From contig DFJP01000067.1 in the NCBI GenBank assembly GCA_002373085.1, positions 1-28,239 of the forward strand: DNA of 28,239 nucleotides, given 5' to 3'. The notes beneath the pieces were generated by a model. It ran no database searches and was not told the origin of the DNA. It saw only the letters and a list, made by a program, of their open reading frames with translations. This DNA comes from Caryophanales bacterium UBA3668. Lineage in GTDB: Bacteria > Bacillota_I > Bacilli_A > RFN20 > CAG-826. The position numbers and the translations under genes were made by a program. Positions 15,879 through 25,382 of the stretch are shown here, in pieces. Numbering within the stretch: position 1 is the first letter of the stretch; each line of letters starts with the position of its first letter.

Positions 15879-16866
15879 GCTTACTTTAAAAAGCAAAGAG
15901 AGACAAGCTTATGAAGCTTCGTTAAACGAAATCCCTCTTTTTGCAAGAAGACATAAACAAAAGAAGTGGACATATAGTAACACTCAACTTTTACTAATGG
16001 CCTCTTTAGGCATTATCTTTATTGCAGTATTTGCTTATTTACCAATGTTTGGTCTAATCCTCGCCTTTAAGAGTGGTGATGGTTACTTAAACATCATGGA
16101 CGCAATCTTTGATAGCGAATGGAATGGCTTTAATAACTTTACTGCCTTCTTCGAAGACCCTGACTTTAAAAATGTTATGGTCAATACATTAGGACTTAAC
16201 TCCTTGCAATTATTAATTAACTTCCCAGCTCCTATCTTATTTGCAATTCTAATTAGTGAGCTTCCTTGGAAGAAGATTAGAAAAGTTATTCAAACCATTA
16301 CATATTTCCCATATTTCTTATCCTGGATTACTTATGGCGGTATTGTCCTTACCCTCATTAATAGTGATGGTATTGTTAATACAATCTTGATGAACACTGG
16401 TATTGTTACTTCTCCAGTTGATTTTGGTGAAGCGGCGTGGTTCTGGCCAACTATCATCATCACATCCTTATTAAAAGGATTAGGATGGGGTTCAATTATT
16501 TATACTGCCGCGATTGCAGGTATTGATCCTCAATTATATGAAGCGGCAGCGATGGATGGTGCTAATAGATTCCATAGAATCTTCAAGATTACTATTCCAA
16601 GTATCGCACCAACAATCGTCTTATTCTTCATCCTTTCTGTTTCTGGAATTTTAAATAATGGTTTTGATCATATTTGGACATTCCAAAATCAAATTAACTT
16701 AGCTAGATCAGAAGTTCTCGACACCTTTATTTATAAATATGGTGCAGTGAACATGCTTTATTCATACACAACCGCAGTTGGTTTATTTAAATCAGTTGTG
16801 GCCATCATCTTATTAGGCGTTGGTAACTTTATTACTAAGAGAGTTACCGGAAGTGGAGTCATTTAA
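15868..16866 (+). CDS. Carbohydrate ABC transporter permease, LplB type
   Basis: This 332-residue inner subunit of a CUT1-type oligosaccharide importer has an N-terminal cytoplasmic segment, about six transmembrane helices and the EAA loop YEAAAMDGANRFHRIFKITIP that contacts the ATPase. ITYFPYFLSWITYGGIVLTL and LARSEVLDTFIYKYG are typical of the LplB/YtcP/YteP group, which imports complex oligosaccharides. The start is GTG 15868, overlapping the LacI-family gene, with AAGGA about 10 bases upstream. The next permease begins one base after its stop. Confidence 0.92.
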   Translation: MLNRLTLKSKERQAYEASLNEIPLFARRHKQKKWTYSNTQLLLMASLGIIFIAVFAYLPMFGLILAFKSGDGYLNIMDAIFDSEWNGFNNFTAFFEDPDFKNVMVNTLGLNSLQLLINFPAPILFAILISELPWKKIRKVIQTITYFPYFLSWITYGGIVLTLINSDGIVNTILMNTGIVTSPVDFGEAAWFWPTIIITSLLKGLGWGSIIYTAAIAGIDPQLYEAAAMDGANRFHRIFKITIPSIAPTIVLFFILSVSGILNNGFDHIWTFQNQINLARSEVLDTFIYKYGAVNMLYSYTTAVGLFKSVVAIILLGVGNFITKRVTGSGVI

Positions 16867-16867
16867 T

Positions 16868-17791
16868 ATGGTGCTACATCGTGTATATAAGAAAAAACAA
16901 CTGATGATTGGCTCCACTGGTAGGAAGCAAAGAAAGAAAGTTTTTGACTGGATTAATGTCTCTTTCATGATTATCTTTGCAGCCTTATCCGTCTATCCGT
17001 TAATTTATGTTATCGCTGGTTCATTTAACGAAGGCGCTGACTATATTAAAGGTGGTATCTATTTATTCCCAAGAGTATTTTCTTTAGAAAACTATCAAGT
17101 TGTTTTAAATGATGATCGTTTGTGGAGCGCTTATTTAGTGACTATTGCTAGAACAATTTTAGGTACGATTACTGGGGTTTTATTCACTGCGATTGTGGCA
17201 TTTGCAATGAGTAGAAAATCTTTAATTGGTAGAAGCTGGATTTATCGTTTCTTTGTCTTCACTATGTTCTTTGGTGGAGGACTTATTCCTTATTTCTGGG
17301 TCATCAACTTATTGGGGTTATTTGACTCATTCTTTGTCTATATCATTCCAGCGTTATTCTCTGTCTATAACATGCTAGTATTTGTTAATTTCTTCAAAAC
17401 AATTCCAGAAGAGATTCATGAATCTGCGGTTATGGATGGCGCAAGTGAATTTAAAATCTTCTTTAGAATCATCCTTCCATTATCAGGGCCAGTTATTTCT
17501 ACAATTGCTTTATGGATTGCAGTCGGACACTGGAACTCATTCTTCGATACGATGATTTACACAAGTAGTGATAATTTATGGACACTTCAGTATTACTTAA
17601 TGAAAGTCATTAAGGAGGCATCAATGCCTGCTGCTGGAGTATCTTTACCAATAGAATTATTAGAAAAGATTGCCCCTGAAACTGTTTCTTTAGCGGCCAT
17701 TATCATTTCTGTAATTCCAATCTTTATTCTTTACCCACTTATATTAAAAACACTCACAAAAGGTGTGATTGTTGGTTCATTAAAAGGCTAA
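16868..17791 (+). CDS. Carbohydrate ABC transporter permease, YtcP/LplC type
   Basis: This 307-residue second permease of the CUT1 importer contains ISVIPIFILYPL near the C-terminus, the EAA loop HESAVMDGASEFKIFFRIILPL and a VGHWNSFFDTMIYT segment. The DKLWTLQYYL-like stretch reads NLWTLQYYLMKVI. These match the YtcP/LplC/YesQ group. ATG 16868 is chosen: it lies one base after the previous stop, with GGAG (16855-16858) 9 bases upstream. The frame is open 16 codons further into the upstream gene, but without reason to start there. Confidence 0.92.
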   Translation: MVLHRVYKKKQLMIGSTGRKQRKKVFDWINVSFMIIFAALSVYPLIYVIAGSFNEGADYIKGGIYLFPRVFSLENYQVVLNDDRLWSAYLVTIARTILGTITGVLFTAIVAFAMSRKSLIGRSWIYRFFVFTMFFGGGLIPYFWVINLLGLFDSFFVYIIPALFSVYNMLVFVNFFKTIPEEIHESAVMDGASEFKIFFRIILPLSGPVISTIALWIAVGHWNSFFDTMIYTSSDNLWTLQYYLMKVIKEASMPAAGVSLPIELLEKIAPETVSLAAIIISVIPIFILYPLILKTLTKGVIVGSLKG

Positions 17792-17807
17792 TAGAGGAGA
17801 AATGCCA

Positions 17808-19577
17808 ATGAAAAAACAAAGATTAATTTTACTCTTAGCGTCAGTAGCTCTTGTTATTCCAGGATGTGGAAACAAAAGGAGTACCGCTTTAGTGTACCCA
17901 GATTATCCTTTAACCCCAGCAGAAAAAGATTCCTGGGAATATTTAAAAGATGAATCTGGAAAAGTTGAACCATGGGATGTTGAATGGTACGTTAACGATT
18001 CGACTTTTGCATGGAACTCTTACGGAAGTGATAGAGTTAGCCAAATCATCAAAGAAAAGATTGGCGTGAATATCAAATTTACTGTCCCTGTCACTGATGA
18101 TGGACAAAAACTTGCAACAATGATTTCTGGAAATAAACTACCAGATCTTATCTCTGTTCAATGTTGGTATAACCAATGTTCACAATTAGCGGCTCAAGGA
18201 TATTTATATCCTTTAGATGGATTAATTGAAAGATGGGCACCTTCATTTGCTACTAGAGAGCAAGAAGATATTTGGAATTATTTTAAAGAAGGAGATGGCT
18301 ACACCTATGGTGTTCCTAATTTTGCCTATTCTTCTAAATATGTAAATGACACTGATAAGATGGAACCAAATGGTTGCTTAATGGTTAGAGAAGATTGGTA
18401 CGCTGAAGCAGTTAAAGCTGGCTACCCAATGACTAGCCCAACAAGTTTCATCAATGGATGTAAATACATTATGGAACAACATCCAGACGCTATTCCATTC
18501 CAATTAGGTGCATTTACTAACGAAGGTAACTCTTCAATCGATTGGTTAGCACAATATTTCTGCGCTGCATTTGAAGATAAAAACGGTAACTATCAAGATG
18601 TCCGTTTAACAGAAAGATATCAAGAAATGTTGGGTTTCTTACATGATTGCGCTTCTGAAGGCATCATTAAATCCGCCAACTTCTCAGATAAAGCTGAAAA
18701 CATTAGAATCAAGATTTCTCGTGGTAATGTCTTTGTTAGTGCAGTTACTCCACAAGACTACCAAATGGCGTTTTTAAGCTTATATCGTGATGGAATTAAA
18801 TATGTTCCTCTCGTGCTTAGAAATAGCGATGGTGAAGCACCTATCTTACAAGACATTTCTGGCAATGGTTATTTATTAACCATGGTTACAAGAAACTGCA
18901 AAAGACCAGACAAAGTTATTAAGTTATTAGATTTCTTATATTCCGAAGAAGGACAAAGACTTGTTGCTTTCGGAGTAGAAAATGAAAGTTATAAATGGAA
19001 CGACGAACACACTCAAATCGAGTGGACAGATCGTTATGTTTCTGGAGTTAATGGTGACCCAGATGATCAAGCTTGGATCAACTCACTTGGTTTATACCAA
19101 ATGACTTTATTAATGAACCTTGCTTACATCAATAAATACAAACCATTGAATGGTAGACGTGACAGTGATATTTATATCGATAATATGAAACGTCCAATGA
19201 CTCCATATTCATATAACTTCAAGCCAACATTCTTAAAACATGACACAAGTAATAAGAATTATTTCAGCATTTCCACTAAATATAACAAAATCAAAACTAA
19301 ATGGGGTGAAGCACTTGTTGAAATCATTCGTGCTTCTAATTGGAAGAGTGAATATGACTCACGTGTAAATTACGCAAAAAGACAAGGTCTTGACGAAGTC
19401 AATGCATTCTACGCAACTTCATATCAAAACACTAAAGCATTACTAGGTGTTTCATGGGGTTATCCAGCAAATAAACCAGGATATGTTGAACCTAATACTG
19501 TTAGAGGTATGGGTGCTGATAACGGTGATTTCTCATATTGGAGGAGTACAACCCATCATGACGAATTTGACCAATAA
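17808..19577 (+). CDS. Extracellular oligosaccharide-binding lipoprotein, YtcQ/LipO type
   Basis: This 589-residue solute-binding protein of the CUT1 importer is anchored outside the membrane by lipid. Signal and lipobox read LVIPGC with Cys at residue 20. The mature part begins with a W-rich segment, then SRVSQIIKEKIGVNI-like DRVSQIIKEKIGVNIKF and MISGNKLPDLISV, characteristic of the large (500-600 residue) binding proteins paired with LplB/YtcP permeases. The ligand cannot be read from sequence. ATG 17808 is preferred, with AGAGGAG (17793-17799) 8 bases upstream; ATG 17802 is only 2 bases from that site. The 3' end overlaps the nucleoside hydrolase gene by 20 bases. Confidence 0.92.
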   Translation: MKKQRLILLLASVALVIPGCGNKRSTALVYPDYPLTPAEKDSWEYLKDESGKVEPWDVEWYVNDSTFAWNSYGSDRVSQIIKEKIGVNIKFTVPVTDDGQKLATMISGNKLPDLISVQCWYNQCSQLAAQGYLYPLDGLIERWAPSFATREQEDIWNYFKEGDGYTYGVPNFAYSSKYVNDTDKMEPNGCLMVREDWYAEAVKAGYPMTSPTSFINGCKYIMEQHPDAIPFQLGAFTNEGNSSIDWLAQYFCAAFEDKNGNYQDVRLTERYQEMLGFLHDCASEGIIKSANFSDKAENIRIKISRGNVFVSAVTPQDYQMAFLSLYRDGIKYVPLVLRNSDGEAPILQDISGNGYLLTMVTRNCKRPDKVIKLLDFLYSEEGQRLVAFGVENESYKWNDEHTQIEWTDRYVSGVNGDPDDQAWINSLGLYQMTLLMNLAYINKYKPLNGRRDSDIYIDNMKRPMTPYSYNFKPTFLKHDTSNKNYFSISTKYNKIKTKWGEALVEIIRASNWKSEYDSRVNYAKRQGLDEVNAFYATSYQNTKALLGVSWGYPANKPGYVEPNTVRGMGADNGDFSYWRSTTHHDEFDQ

Positions 19578-20484
19578 AAGAAAAATTATCTTAGACACCG
19601 ATATTGGTGATGATATTGACGATTCATTTGCGTTACTCACAATGCTTGAATCACACGCCTTTGATGTTTTAGGTGTGACTACCGTCTTTAGAAACGCTAA
19701 AAAACGCGCCTTAATGGCTAAGCAATTAATTAGAACTCTTGGATATGATGTAGAAGTCTATCCAGGATGTAACGACCCTCTAATTAGCCAAATTAAGGAT
19801 TTAGTGCCTCAAGAGATTAGAAATAAAGAAACTGTAGATGAAGAAGGTTTATATTTAATTCCTCAATGGGAAGAGAGTATGAGAAAAGAAACTATTAGTG
19901 ATATTCACGCGGTAGACTTCATCATTAATCAAGTTCATAAATATCCTCATGAAGTGACTATTGTCTTAGTTGGTCCTTACACCAATATGGCAGTCGCGAT
20001 GAGAAAAGACCCAACCATTATTCCTTTGATTAAAGAAATTAGAATTATGGGCGGCGGATATGGTTTAGATTGGGCGGAATGGAATGCTTTCTGTGATCCT
20101 GAAGCAGCGTATATTGTTTTCCATTCAGGCACACCTCTATATATGGTGGGATTTAATGTCACTTGCCAAACTGGATTATCAGATGAGATGATTCAAAAAC
20201 TTAAAAATAGTGATTCATCTGCCATTAAGTTAGTTTATAAAGCGATGCAAAAATGGTTTAAGCATTATGAATTCACAGTCCCAGTGATGCATGACCCACT
20301 TACTATTGCCTCATTATTAGATGAATCAATTCTCGTCTTTGAAGAAAAGAAGATGGAAATTGATTTAAAGAATACACGCGGTAAGACCATTGTTGATGAA
20401 AATAGCGGAGTTCTTACACATGTAGCAACGTCAGTTAATAAAGAAAAATTCTTTGAAATATTTAATAAAACACTCAAGGTTTAG
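19558..20484 (+). CDS. Nucleoside hydrolase, IU-preferring family
   Basis: This 308-residue cytoplasmic enzyme is of the inosine-uridine nucleoside hydrolase fold, which splits nucleosides or related N-ribosides into base and ribose with a bound calcium ion. The N-terminal calcium motif is complete (DTDIGDDIDDSFAL, residues 12-25), followed by IMGGGYG, WNAFCDPEAA (usual form EWNxxxDPEAA), NVTCQ and MHDPLTIASL with the conserved HDP. No signal peptide is present. Start ATG 19558 lies within the end of the binding-protein gene with GGAGG (19540-19544) about 13 bases before it. Paired with a ribokinase-like gene in the same operon it suggests a ribose-yielding substrate. An unusual O- or N-riboside is an alternative. 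Confidence 0.9.
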   Translation: MTNLTNKRKIILDTDIGDDIDDSFALLTMLESHAFDVLGVTTVFRNAKKRALMAKQLIRTLGYDVEVYPGCNDPLISQIKDLVPQEIRNKETVDEEGLYLIPQWEESMRKETISDIHAVDFIINQVHKYPHEVTIVLVGPYTNMAVAMRKDPTIIPLIKEIRIMGGGYGLDWAEWNAFCDPEAAYIVFHSGTPLYMVGFNVTCQTGLSDEMIQKLKNSDSSAIKLVYKAMQKWFKHYEFTVPVMHDPLTIASLLDESILVFEEKKMEIDLKNTRGKTIVDENSGVLTHVATSVNKEKFFEIFNKTLKV

Positions 20485-20498
20485 GATTGGAGGTAAAT

Positions 20499-23066
20499 AT
20501 GAACAAATATGTTACTAAGACACCTTTAACATTAGCGCTTGCCGCTCTTGTTGTTGGAGGTGGATTATTAGTTCATCAAAATGCAAAACCTTATGAAAGA
20601 GTAAGAGCTCTTCCTCAAGAAGGGGATTTATATGGAGCAGCAAGAGTTAACTTTAAGAAATCTTCTGAAGTAGACTCTTTAGCGACTATCCACGTTGTTC
20701 CAGGTGGCCAAGGCGGAGTTAGTTTTGCTGGAACAGGACTTTACTTGCGTATGAAAAACTACACAGGTATTAACACCTATATCAACACAAAACTCAAAGC
20801 CACTAATGGAGCAATGATTGGTCCTAAGCAAGGAGTTCAACATACTTACTATAACGCTTCAGGTACAGAAGTCACTTATAGTGATCTTACCTTAAGAGAT
20901 TATAATAACTACCTTATTTTACCTGCTAACTTTGATGGCTATGTTTATATGAACTACAGCACTCAAATGGAAAAAGCAGTTGGATCAAATGATAGAGCGT
21001 TTAGATACACCGCAATTACAATGTATTTTGAAATATCAACAAAATACGACACATACGCGGACTTTGCTATTGGCGATATCTTTACTGATGATCATTCAAT
21101 TTTAGATAGTTCAACTTTAACTGTGGCAGAGTTCCCAAATAACTATGTCAATGAAAGTACTGACTATTTAAATATCACTCAACTTCCAAGAACTGATGAA
21201 TATGAACCAAAAGGTGATTTACTCGGTTCCGCTAATATTAAAACTGGTACATCCTATGGAGGATTCCACGTTTTAGCAGATGGAAAATCTGGAAGCGATG
21301 GAGTTTATTTAAGAATTAAGAATAATGACACCAATCCTGTATCGATGTTAACTCATTTCAATTCAAGAAATAATGGTAGAGCAACCGCTACAGCAGGAGC
21401 TAAATATTATCTTCTAGATAAAGAAGGACAAAATAAGACTGAATATAGTTACTCTTCAGATAAGATGCTAACCATTCCAGCCTCATATGACGGTTTCTTA
21501 CTTTTACCAATGACGTCTTATTCTAAGAATACTGATTGGTCTAGTGAAACATTTAATTCCGCTGATTTATATGCCTTATATTTAGAAGGTGTAATTGCGG
21601 ATTTAGATATTGGTGATATCACTACAAAAGAAGTTTCTATCTATGACGGATCAACAATCTATCCTGCGGATTTTGCTTCTCACTTTGTTAACGACTGGGG
21701 TTGCACTCTTAAGATTAATGAAGGACACGCAATTCCTCCAGAAGTCGAATTCCCATATGAAGAAGTTCAATATATTTCTAGTATAGAAGAAGGTAACCAC
21801 GTTACTTGTCTTAAAGACACTAATGACACAATTGCGACATTTAATATTGTCTTACCACAAATTAGTGATTTCTCTAATGGCTTAGCTATTACTGTGAGAA
21901 TGAAAGCTATTAGTGGTGACTTCCCATTCTTCTTTAGAATTATTGACGAAGATGACAATATTTCTCATTTAGCATCTAATAGCGCGAAAAAGAAAGCCAA
22001 ATATGTAAATAATGGCACTGTTATCAATGCCTCTAGTGGTGGTAATGATCACTCCATCAAATATCCAAATGGATTAGATGGTGAATTAATTATCCCTGTT
22101 AGTACTTTAGAAGCATATACCGAAAATATGGCGGACTTATCCAAAGTCAAAGCTTTCCAAGTTGGTATTGCTGTTAAATATGACTATGACTTTAACGCTG
22201 TCTTTGGTGATATCGGTTATATCGTTGAAGAAAGTAAAACTCAAGTATTAGTCCTTACATGCGCTGGCAAATCATTTGATACCTTATACCAAAAGAAGAA
22301 TGGCGCTGAATTCCTTAAATTTAAGGAATATTATTCACCAAGTGAATGTCCATGGATTGGTGATGTTAAAATCCTTAATCCATTAAAATACGACAATAAC
22401 GAAGCTTTAAAAGAAGAAATCGTCTGGAATGAAGGCGATAATGCTTGTTCTTATGAAGTTATGGATGATGGTATGTTTGTCCATATTGGACCATATGAAA
22501 CTGGTCACCAATACGGCAATTACATGTGTTTACAAATGTCTGAAAAAGGTGTTTATACCGACCGTACAGACTGGACAAGAGTTAACGCTTCTGGAGAAAA
22601 AGAACTCGCCAAAGGTATTACTTGTTACGTGAAAAACCTTTCCAGAAAAGAAATCGGTCTTACATTACAATTTGATGAACTTACTAAATTTGAAGGAAAA
22701 GATGTGTACGAGAGATGGTGTATCAAAGGATATCCAGCAATGTACTATGCTTGGGATGTTAAGACTAATGCAGAATATACATTCTACTGTAAGAGTGACC
22801 AATTCCAAATTCCTGTCGGATTTGAAGGATATGTAAGAATTCCATTTGAATCTTATCTTGTCCCTGATTGGTGCCAACCAATTGAAGGCGTTGATAACGT
22901 TTTAGACATTGAAAAATGGTCTGGAATGTTCTACCTCACCTCTGATAATACTAGATTTGAAGATCTTGAATACTTTATTAAAAATGTCGGTGTCTATTTC
23001 AATGAAACTAGACGTGGCACATTATTTGATAGCAGTAACACAATTAAGGCCAACATGGGTTTATAA
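20499..23066 (+). CDS. Large secreted protein with tandem beta-sandwich-like modules
   Basis: This 855-residue exported protein of unknown family has a signal peptide with a hydrophobic core LALAALVVGGGLLV but no lipobox. At least three, probably four, related modules follow at about 43-200, 240-380, 424-578 and 642-838. Each has a strand resembling LYLRMKN or VYLRIKN, a polar middle, a strand resembling FDGYVYM or FEGYVRIP, and most end in a segment like IGDIFT. The same module occurs once in each of the proteins at 9552 and 10718. Carbohydrate-binding beta-sandwich modules are the likely analogy, but no binding residues can be named. There is no C-terminal anchor, unlike those two proteins. 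ATG 20499 follows GGAGGT (20489-20494) closely. Confidence 0.75.
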   Translation: MNKYVTKTPLTLALAALVVGGGLLVHQNAKPYERVRALPQEGDLYGAARVNFKKSSEVDSLATIHVVPGGQGGVSFAGTGLYLRMKNYTGINTYINTKLKATNGAMIGPKQGVQHTYYNASGTEVTYSDLTLRDYNNYLILPANFDGYVYMNYSTQMEKAVGSNDRAFRYTAITMYFEISTKYDTYADFAIGDIFTDDHSILDSSTLTVAEFPNNYVNESTDYLNITQLPRTDEYEPKGDLLGSANIKTGTSYGGFHVLADGKSGSDGVYLRIKNNDTNPVSMLTHFNSRNNGRATATAGAKYYLLDKEGQNKTEYSYSSDKMLTIPASYDGFLLLPMTSYSKNTDWSSETFNSADLYALYLEGVIADLDIGDITTKEVSIYDGSTIYPADFASHFVNDWGCTLKINEGHAIPPEVEFPYEEVQYISSIEEGNHVTCLKDTNDTIATFNIVLPQISDFSNGLAITVRMKAISGDFPFFFRIIDEDDNISHLASNSAKKKAKYVNNGTVINASSGGNDHSIKYPNGLDGELIIPVSTLEAYTENMADLSKVKAFQVGIAVKYDYDFNAVFGDIGYIVEESKTQVLVLTCAGKSFDTLYQKKNGAEFLKFKEYYSPSECPWIGDVKILNPLKYDNNEALKEEIVWNEGDNACSYEVMDDGMFVHIGPYETGHQYGNYMCLQMSEKGVYTDRTDWTRVNASGEKELAKGITCYVKNLSRKEIGLTLQFDELTKFEGKDVYERWCIKGYPAMYYAWDVKTNAEYTFYCKSDQFQIPVGFEGYVRIPFESYLVPDWCQPIEGVDNVLDIEKWSGMFYLTSDNTRFEDLEYFIKNVGVYFNETRRGTLFDSSNTIKANMGL

Positions 23067-23083
23067 GGAGTAGATGATTAGTT

Positions 23084-24190
23084 ATGAAAAAGAAGATTCT
23101 ATTTATTACAACTTTGATGAGTGTTGTCGCTTTAGTAGCGTGTAACAGAGGTCCTTCTATTCCACCTTACGAGAATGGTGAAGATAAGGCTTTAAAAGGA
23201 ACAGGAACAATCTTTAATGAAGTTCTTGGCTTTAACACAAAAGACGGATCCATCTTTGAAGATGGAGATACGAGATACGTCGTTTATGCATCTAATGAAT
23301 CTAAAGAAGGCAAACAAGTATTTGCAGCAAGAAAAGCGACAAAAGTTGATGGTTCTTGGATTTATCAAGAAAAGCACATTATCTTAAAGGGAAGTGAAGA
23401 AGGCTGGGATAAAAACATCTTTAATCCATCTATCCTTAAAGGACAATTCACCTATGGTGGTACAACTTATCAATACTTAATGGCCTATAACGGAAATAAC
23501 AATAATGATGGCACTAATAACCATATTGGTATTGCAGTCACTAATGATATTCTTTCTAGCTGGACTAGAGTGGGTAATAACCCAATTATTAAAAACCCAG
23601 AGATTTTTGAAGCATCTTATGGTTTTGGCTCCCCATCTTTAGTGTCCTATGATAGACAAGGCAAAGGATATTTATTCTATGCGGTTGGTGAAAGAGAAGT
23701 ATCTTTCACTGCAGTTAAAACATTCGATTTCTCTAATCTAGATAATATGGTTCTTGAAGGAGGTTATACCTCTTTACCAATTACTGGCTTAACAGATAAG
23801 GTAGAAGGCAATGCGATTATTTTAAACGCCGGCTTTGCTCTTAGTAATGATGGTAATTCCTTCTATATGGTTAGAGATAGATTGCCTCAATCAGCGAATA
23901 GACCAAATCAAACTACTGAAGTAGAAATTGATAAAGCAAGTATTTCAATTATTACTGATATAGAACAAGGTTGGACAGTAGTGGATAACATTACTGGTTC
24001 TAAAACGATGGATTTAGATGATGAACAATCATTAGGTTGGGATCAAATTTACTCTGGTGAATTTGTCACTGATCCATATGGCAAATTATTAACAGCAGAC
24101 AAATGCGATATCTTATATTCAACATATGATGAAGAATCAACTTCACCATCATATTCATCAACTTTAGCGGTCTATGAGGCTAATTTATGA
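23084..24190 (+). CDS. Lipoprotein with divergent GH43-like propeller
   Basis: This 368-residue surface lipoprotein has lipobox LVAC with Cys at residue 20. A GH43-like propeller follows, recognisable from KDGSIFEDGDTRYVVYASN (blade I, D54), FNPSILKG (blade II, N114), GSPSLVSYDRQG (blade III) and VTDPYGK (blade V). It is a divergent relative of the lipoproteins at 24187 and 26966. The blade II Asp of those proteins is Asn here, while blade I keeps an Asp that they lack. NADFAYD is replaced by NAGFALS, and RNHN is absent. It may be a binding protein or have different chemistry; this is inference. AAGGAG (23065-23070) is 13 bases before the ATG, a rather long spacing. Its stop overlaps the next start (ATGA). 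Confidence 0.75.
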   Translation: MKKKILFITTLMSVVALVACNRGPSIPPYENGEDKALKGTGTIFNEVLGFNTKDGSIFEDGDTRYVVYASNESKEGKQVFAARKATKVDGSWIYQEKHIILKGSEEGWDKNIFNPSILKGQFTYGGTTYQYLMAYNGNNNNDGTNNHIGIAVTNDILSSWTRVGNNPIIKNPEIFEASYGFGSPSLVSYDRQGKGYLFYAVGEREVSFTAVKTFDFSNLDNMVLEGGYTSLPITGLTDKVEGNAIILNAGFALSNDGNSFYMVRDRLPQSANRPNQTTEVEIDKASISIITDIEQGWTVVDNITGSKTMDLDDEQSLGWDQIYSGEFVTDPYGKLLTADKCDILYSTYDEESTSPSYSSTLAVYEANL

Positions 24191-25377
24191 TTAAAGATTT
24201 AAAGAGATTATCTTTACTATTATCCACAATTTTATTTACTGTTGGATGTAAATCCACTCCTCAAGAAGAGAAAGAGCCTGAAGGTTTTATTCCTAAGATT
24301 GGAGAAGTAAGAAAGCTCTTTGATCATGGAATCGCCGGACAAGATCGTTACTACAATTATTGTCCATCTGTTTTTATTGAAAACGACAAAGAATACATCT
24401 ATTACTGCACGAACAAAAACGAAGGTAATGTTACTGATTATATCGGTTATCGAGAAGGTGCAGTCATTGAGGACAAAGTTAAATATTCAAATGTGGAATA
24501 CGTACTTGAACATAGCACTTTAGGTAATTGGGATTCTCGACATGTATGTGACCCAAGTGTTATCAAAGGTGAATTTAAGTTCCATGGTGAGAGTTATTCC
24601 TATTTGATGGCGTTTCTTGGCTGTATTTCGAGTGATTGTACATTAAATGACACTGGTATAGCGGTGAGCAAAACACCTGCTGGACCATGGATTAAATGTG
24701 ATTTCAAAGAAGATGGTGTCACTAAGATTAACCCAATTGTTTCTTGCGCTGAATTAGGTATCACAGGAAATATGTGGGGAACTGGTCAACCATCTTTAGT
24801 GTCAGTAGATAACAAAGGTAAAGTTTTATTATTTACCACGATTGGAGCTGCAAACGGAACATACACAAATATTCGCGAATATGATTTCTCAAATATTGAT
24901 GAAGCAGTAAAAATCCGTGAAAGAGCAAAAATTACCACAGTAGGAATTCGCGCTGGTAGAACTGGAGCGGATATCATCAATAACGCTGATTTTGCTTATG
25001 ACGTAGAAAATAGACGCATCTTAATGGTTAAAGGACGTCAACCATTTGGCACAGATGGTAAATCCCCATCAATCGTCGCGGATACTTTAGATGTTTATTA
25101 TATCGAAGACACTGAAGGCACTAATGTTGGCGATGTCTTATTTGCAGGTAATAACACAGACAAACAGTGGAAATTAATTGGTTCTATTAACCAAGAGACA
25201 ACTGGTTTCTTAAGAAACCATAACGCTGGTCTTATTACTGATGCATATGGTCATTACATCAATAATGGTCGAATTGGTGTTGCCTTTACTAGAAGTGACG
25301 AAGGTCATTCATCAGATTGGAGTTTCTTATGCTCTTATCGTATTTATGCGACAAGTCTTGCATATAGCATTCAATAA
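24187..25377 (+). CDS. Lipoprotein with GH43-like five-bladed propeller
   Basis: This 396-residue surface lipoprotein has lipobox FTVGC with Cys at residue 21. Five blades can be followed: YNYCPSVFIENDKEYIYYCT (C59), HVCDPSVIKGEF (D122), GTGQPSLVSVDNKG (Q201), NNADFAYD and RNHNAGLITDAYG. The order and spacing resemble GH43-type glycosidases, but the blade I Asp is Cys. The candidate active residues (D122, the Asp of NADF, His of RNHN) are my inference. Glycosidase or glycan-binding protein are both possible. Start on ATGA overlap with the upstream stop. It is closest to the protein at 26966, likely an operon-internal duplication. Confidence 0.75.
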   Translation: MIKDLKRLSLLLSTILFTVGCKSTPQEEKEPEGFIPKIGEVRKLFDHGIAGQDRYYNYCPSVFIENDKEYIYYCTNKNEGNVTDYIGYREGAVIEDKVKYSNVEYVLEHSTLGNWDSRHVCDPSVIKGEFKFHGESYSYLMAFLGCISSDCTLNDTGIAVSKTPAGPWIKCDFKEDGVTKINPIVSCAELGITGNMWGTGQPSLVSVDNKGKVLLFTTIGAANGTYTNIREYDFSNIDEAVKIRERAKITTVGIRAGRTGADIINNADFAYDVENRRILMVKGRQPFGTDGKSPSIVADTLDVYYIEDTEGTNVGDVLFAGNNTDKQWKLIGSINQETTGFLRNHNAGLITDAYGHYINNGRIGVAFTRSDEGHSSDWSFLCSYRIYATSLAYSIQ

Positions 25378-25382
25378 AACGT

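Noticed and set aside
19447..19557. Upstream extension of the nucleoside hydrolase frame
   Set aside because: It lies in another frame of the binding-protein gene; the family N-terminus and GGAGG support ATG 19558.
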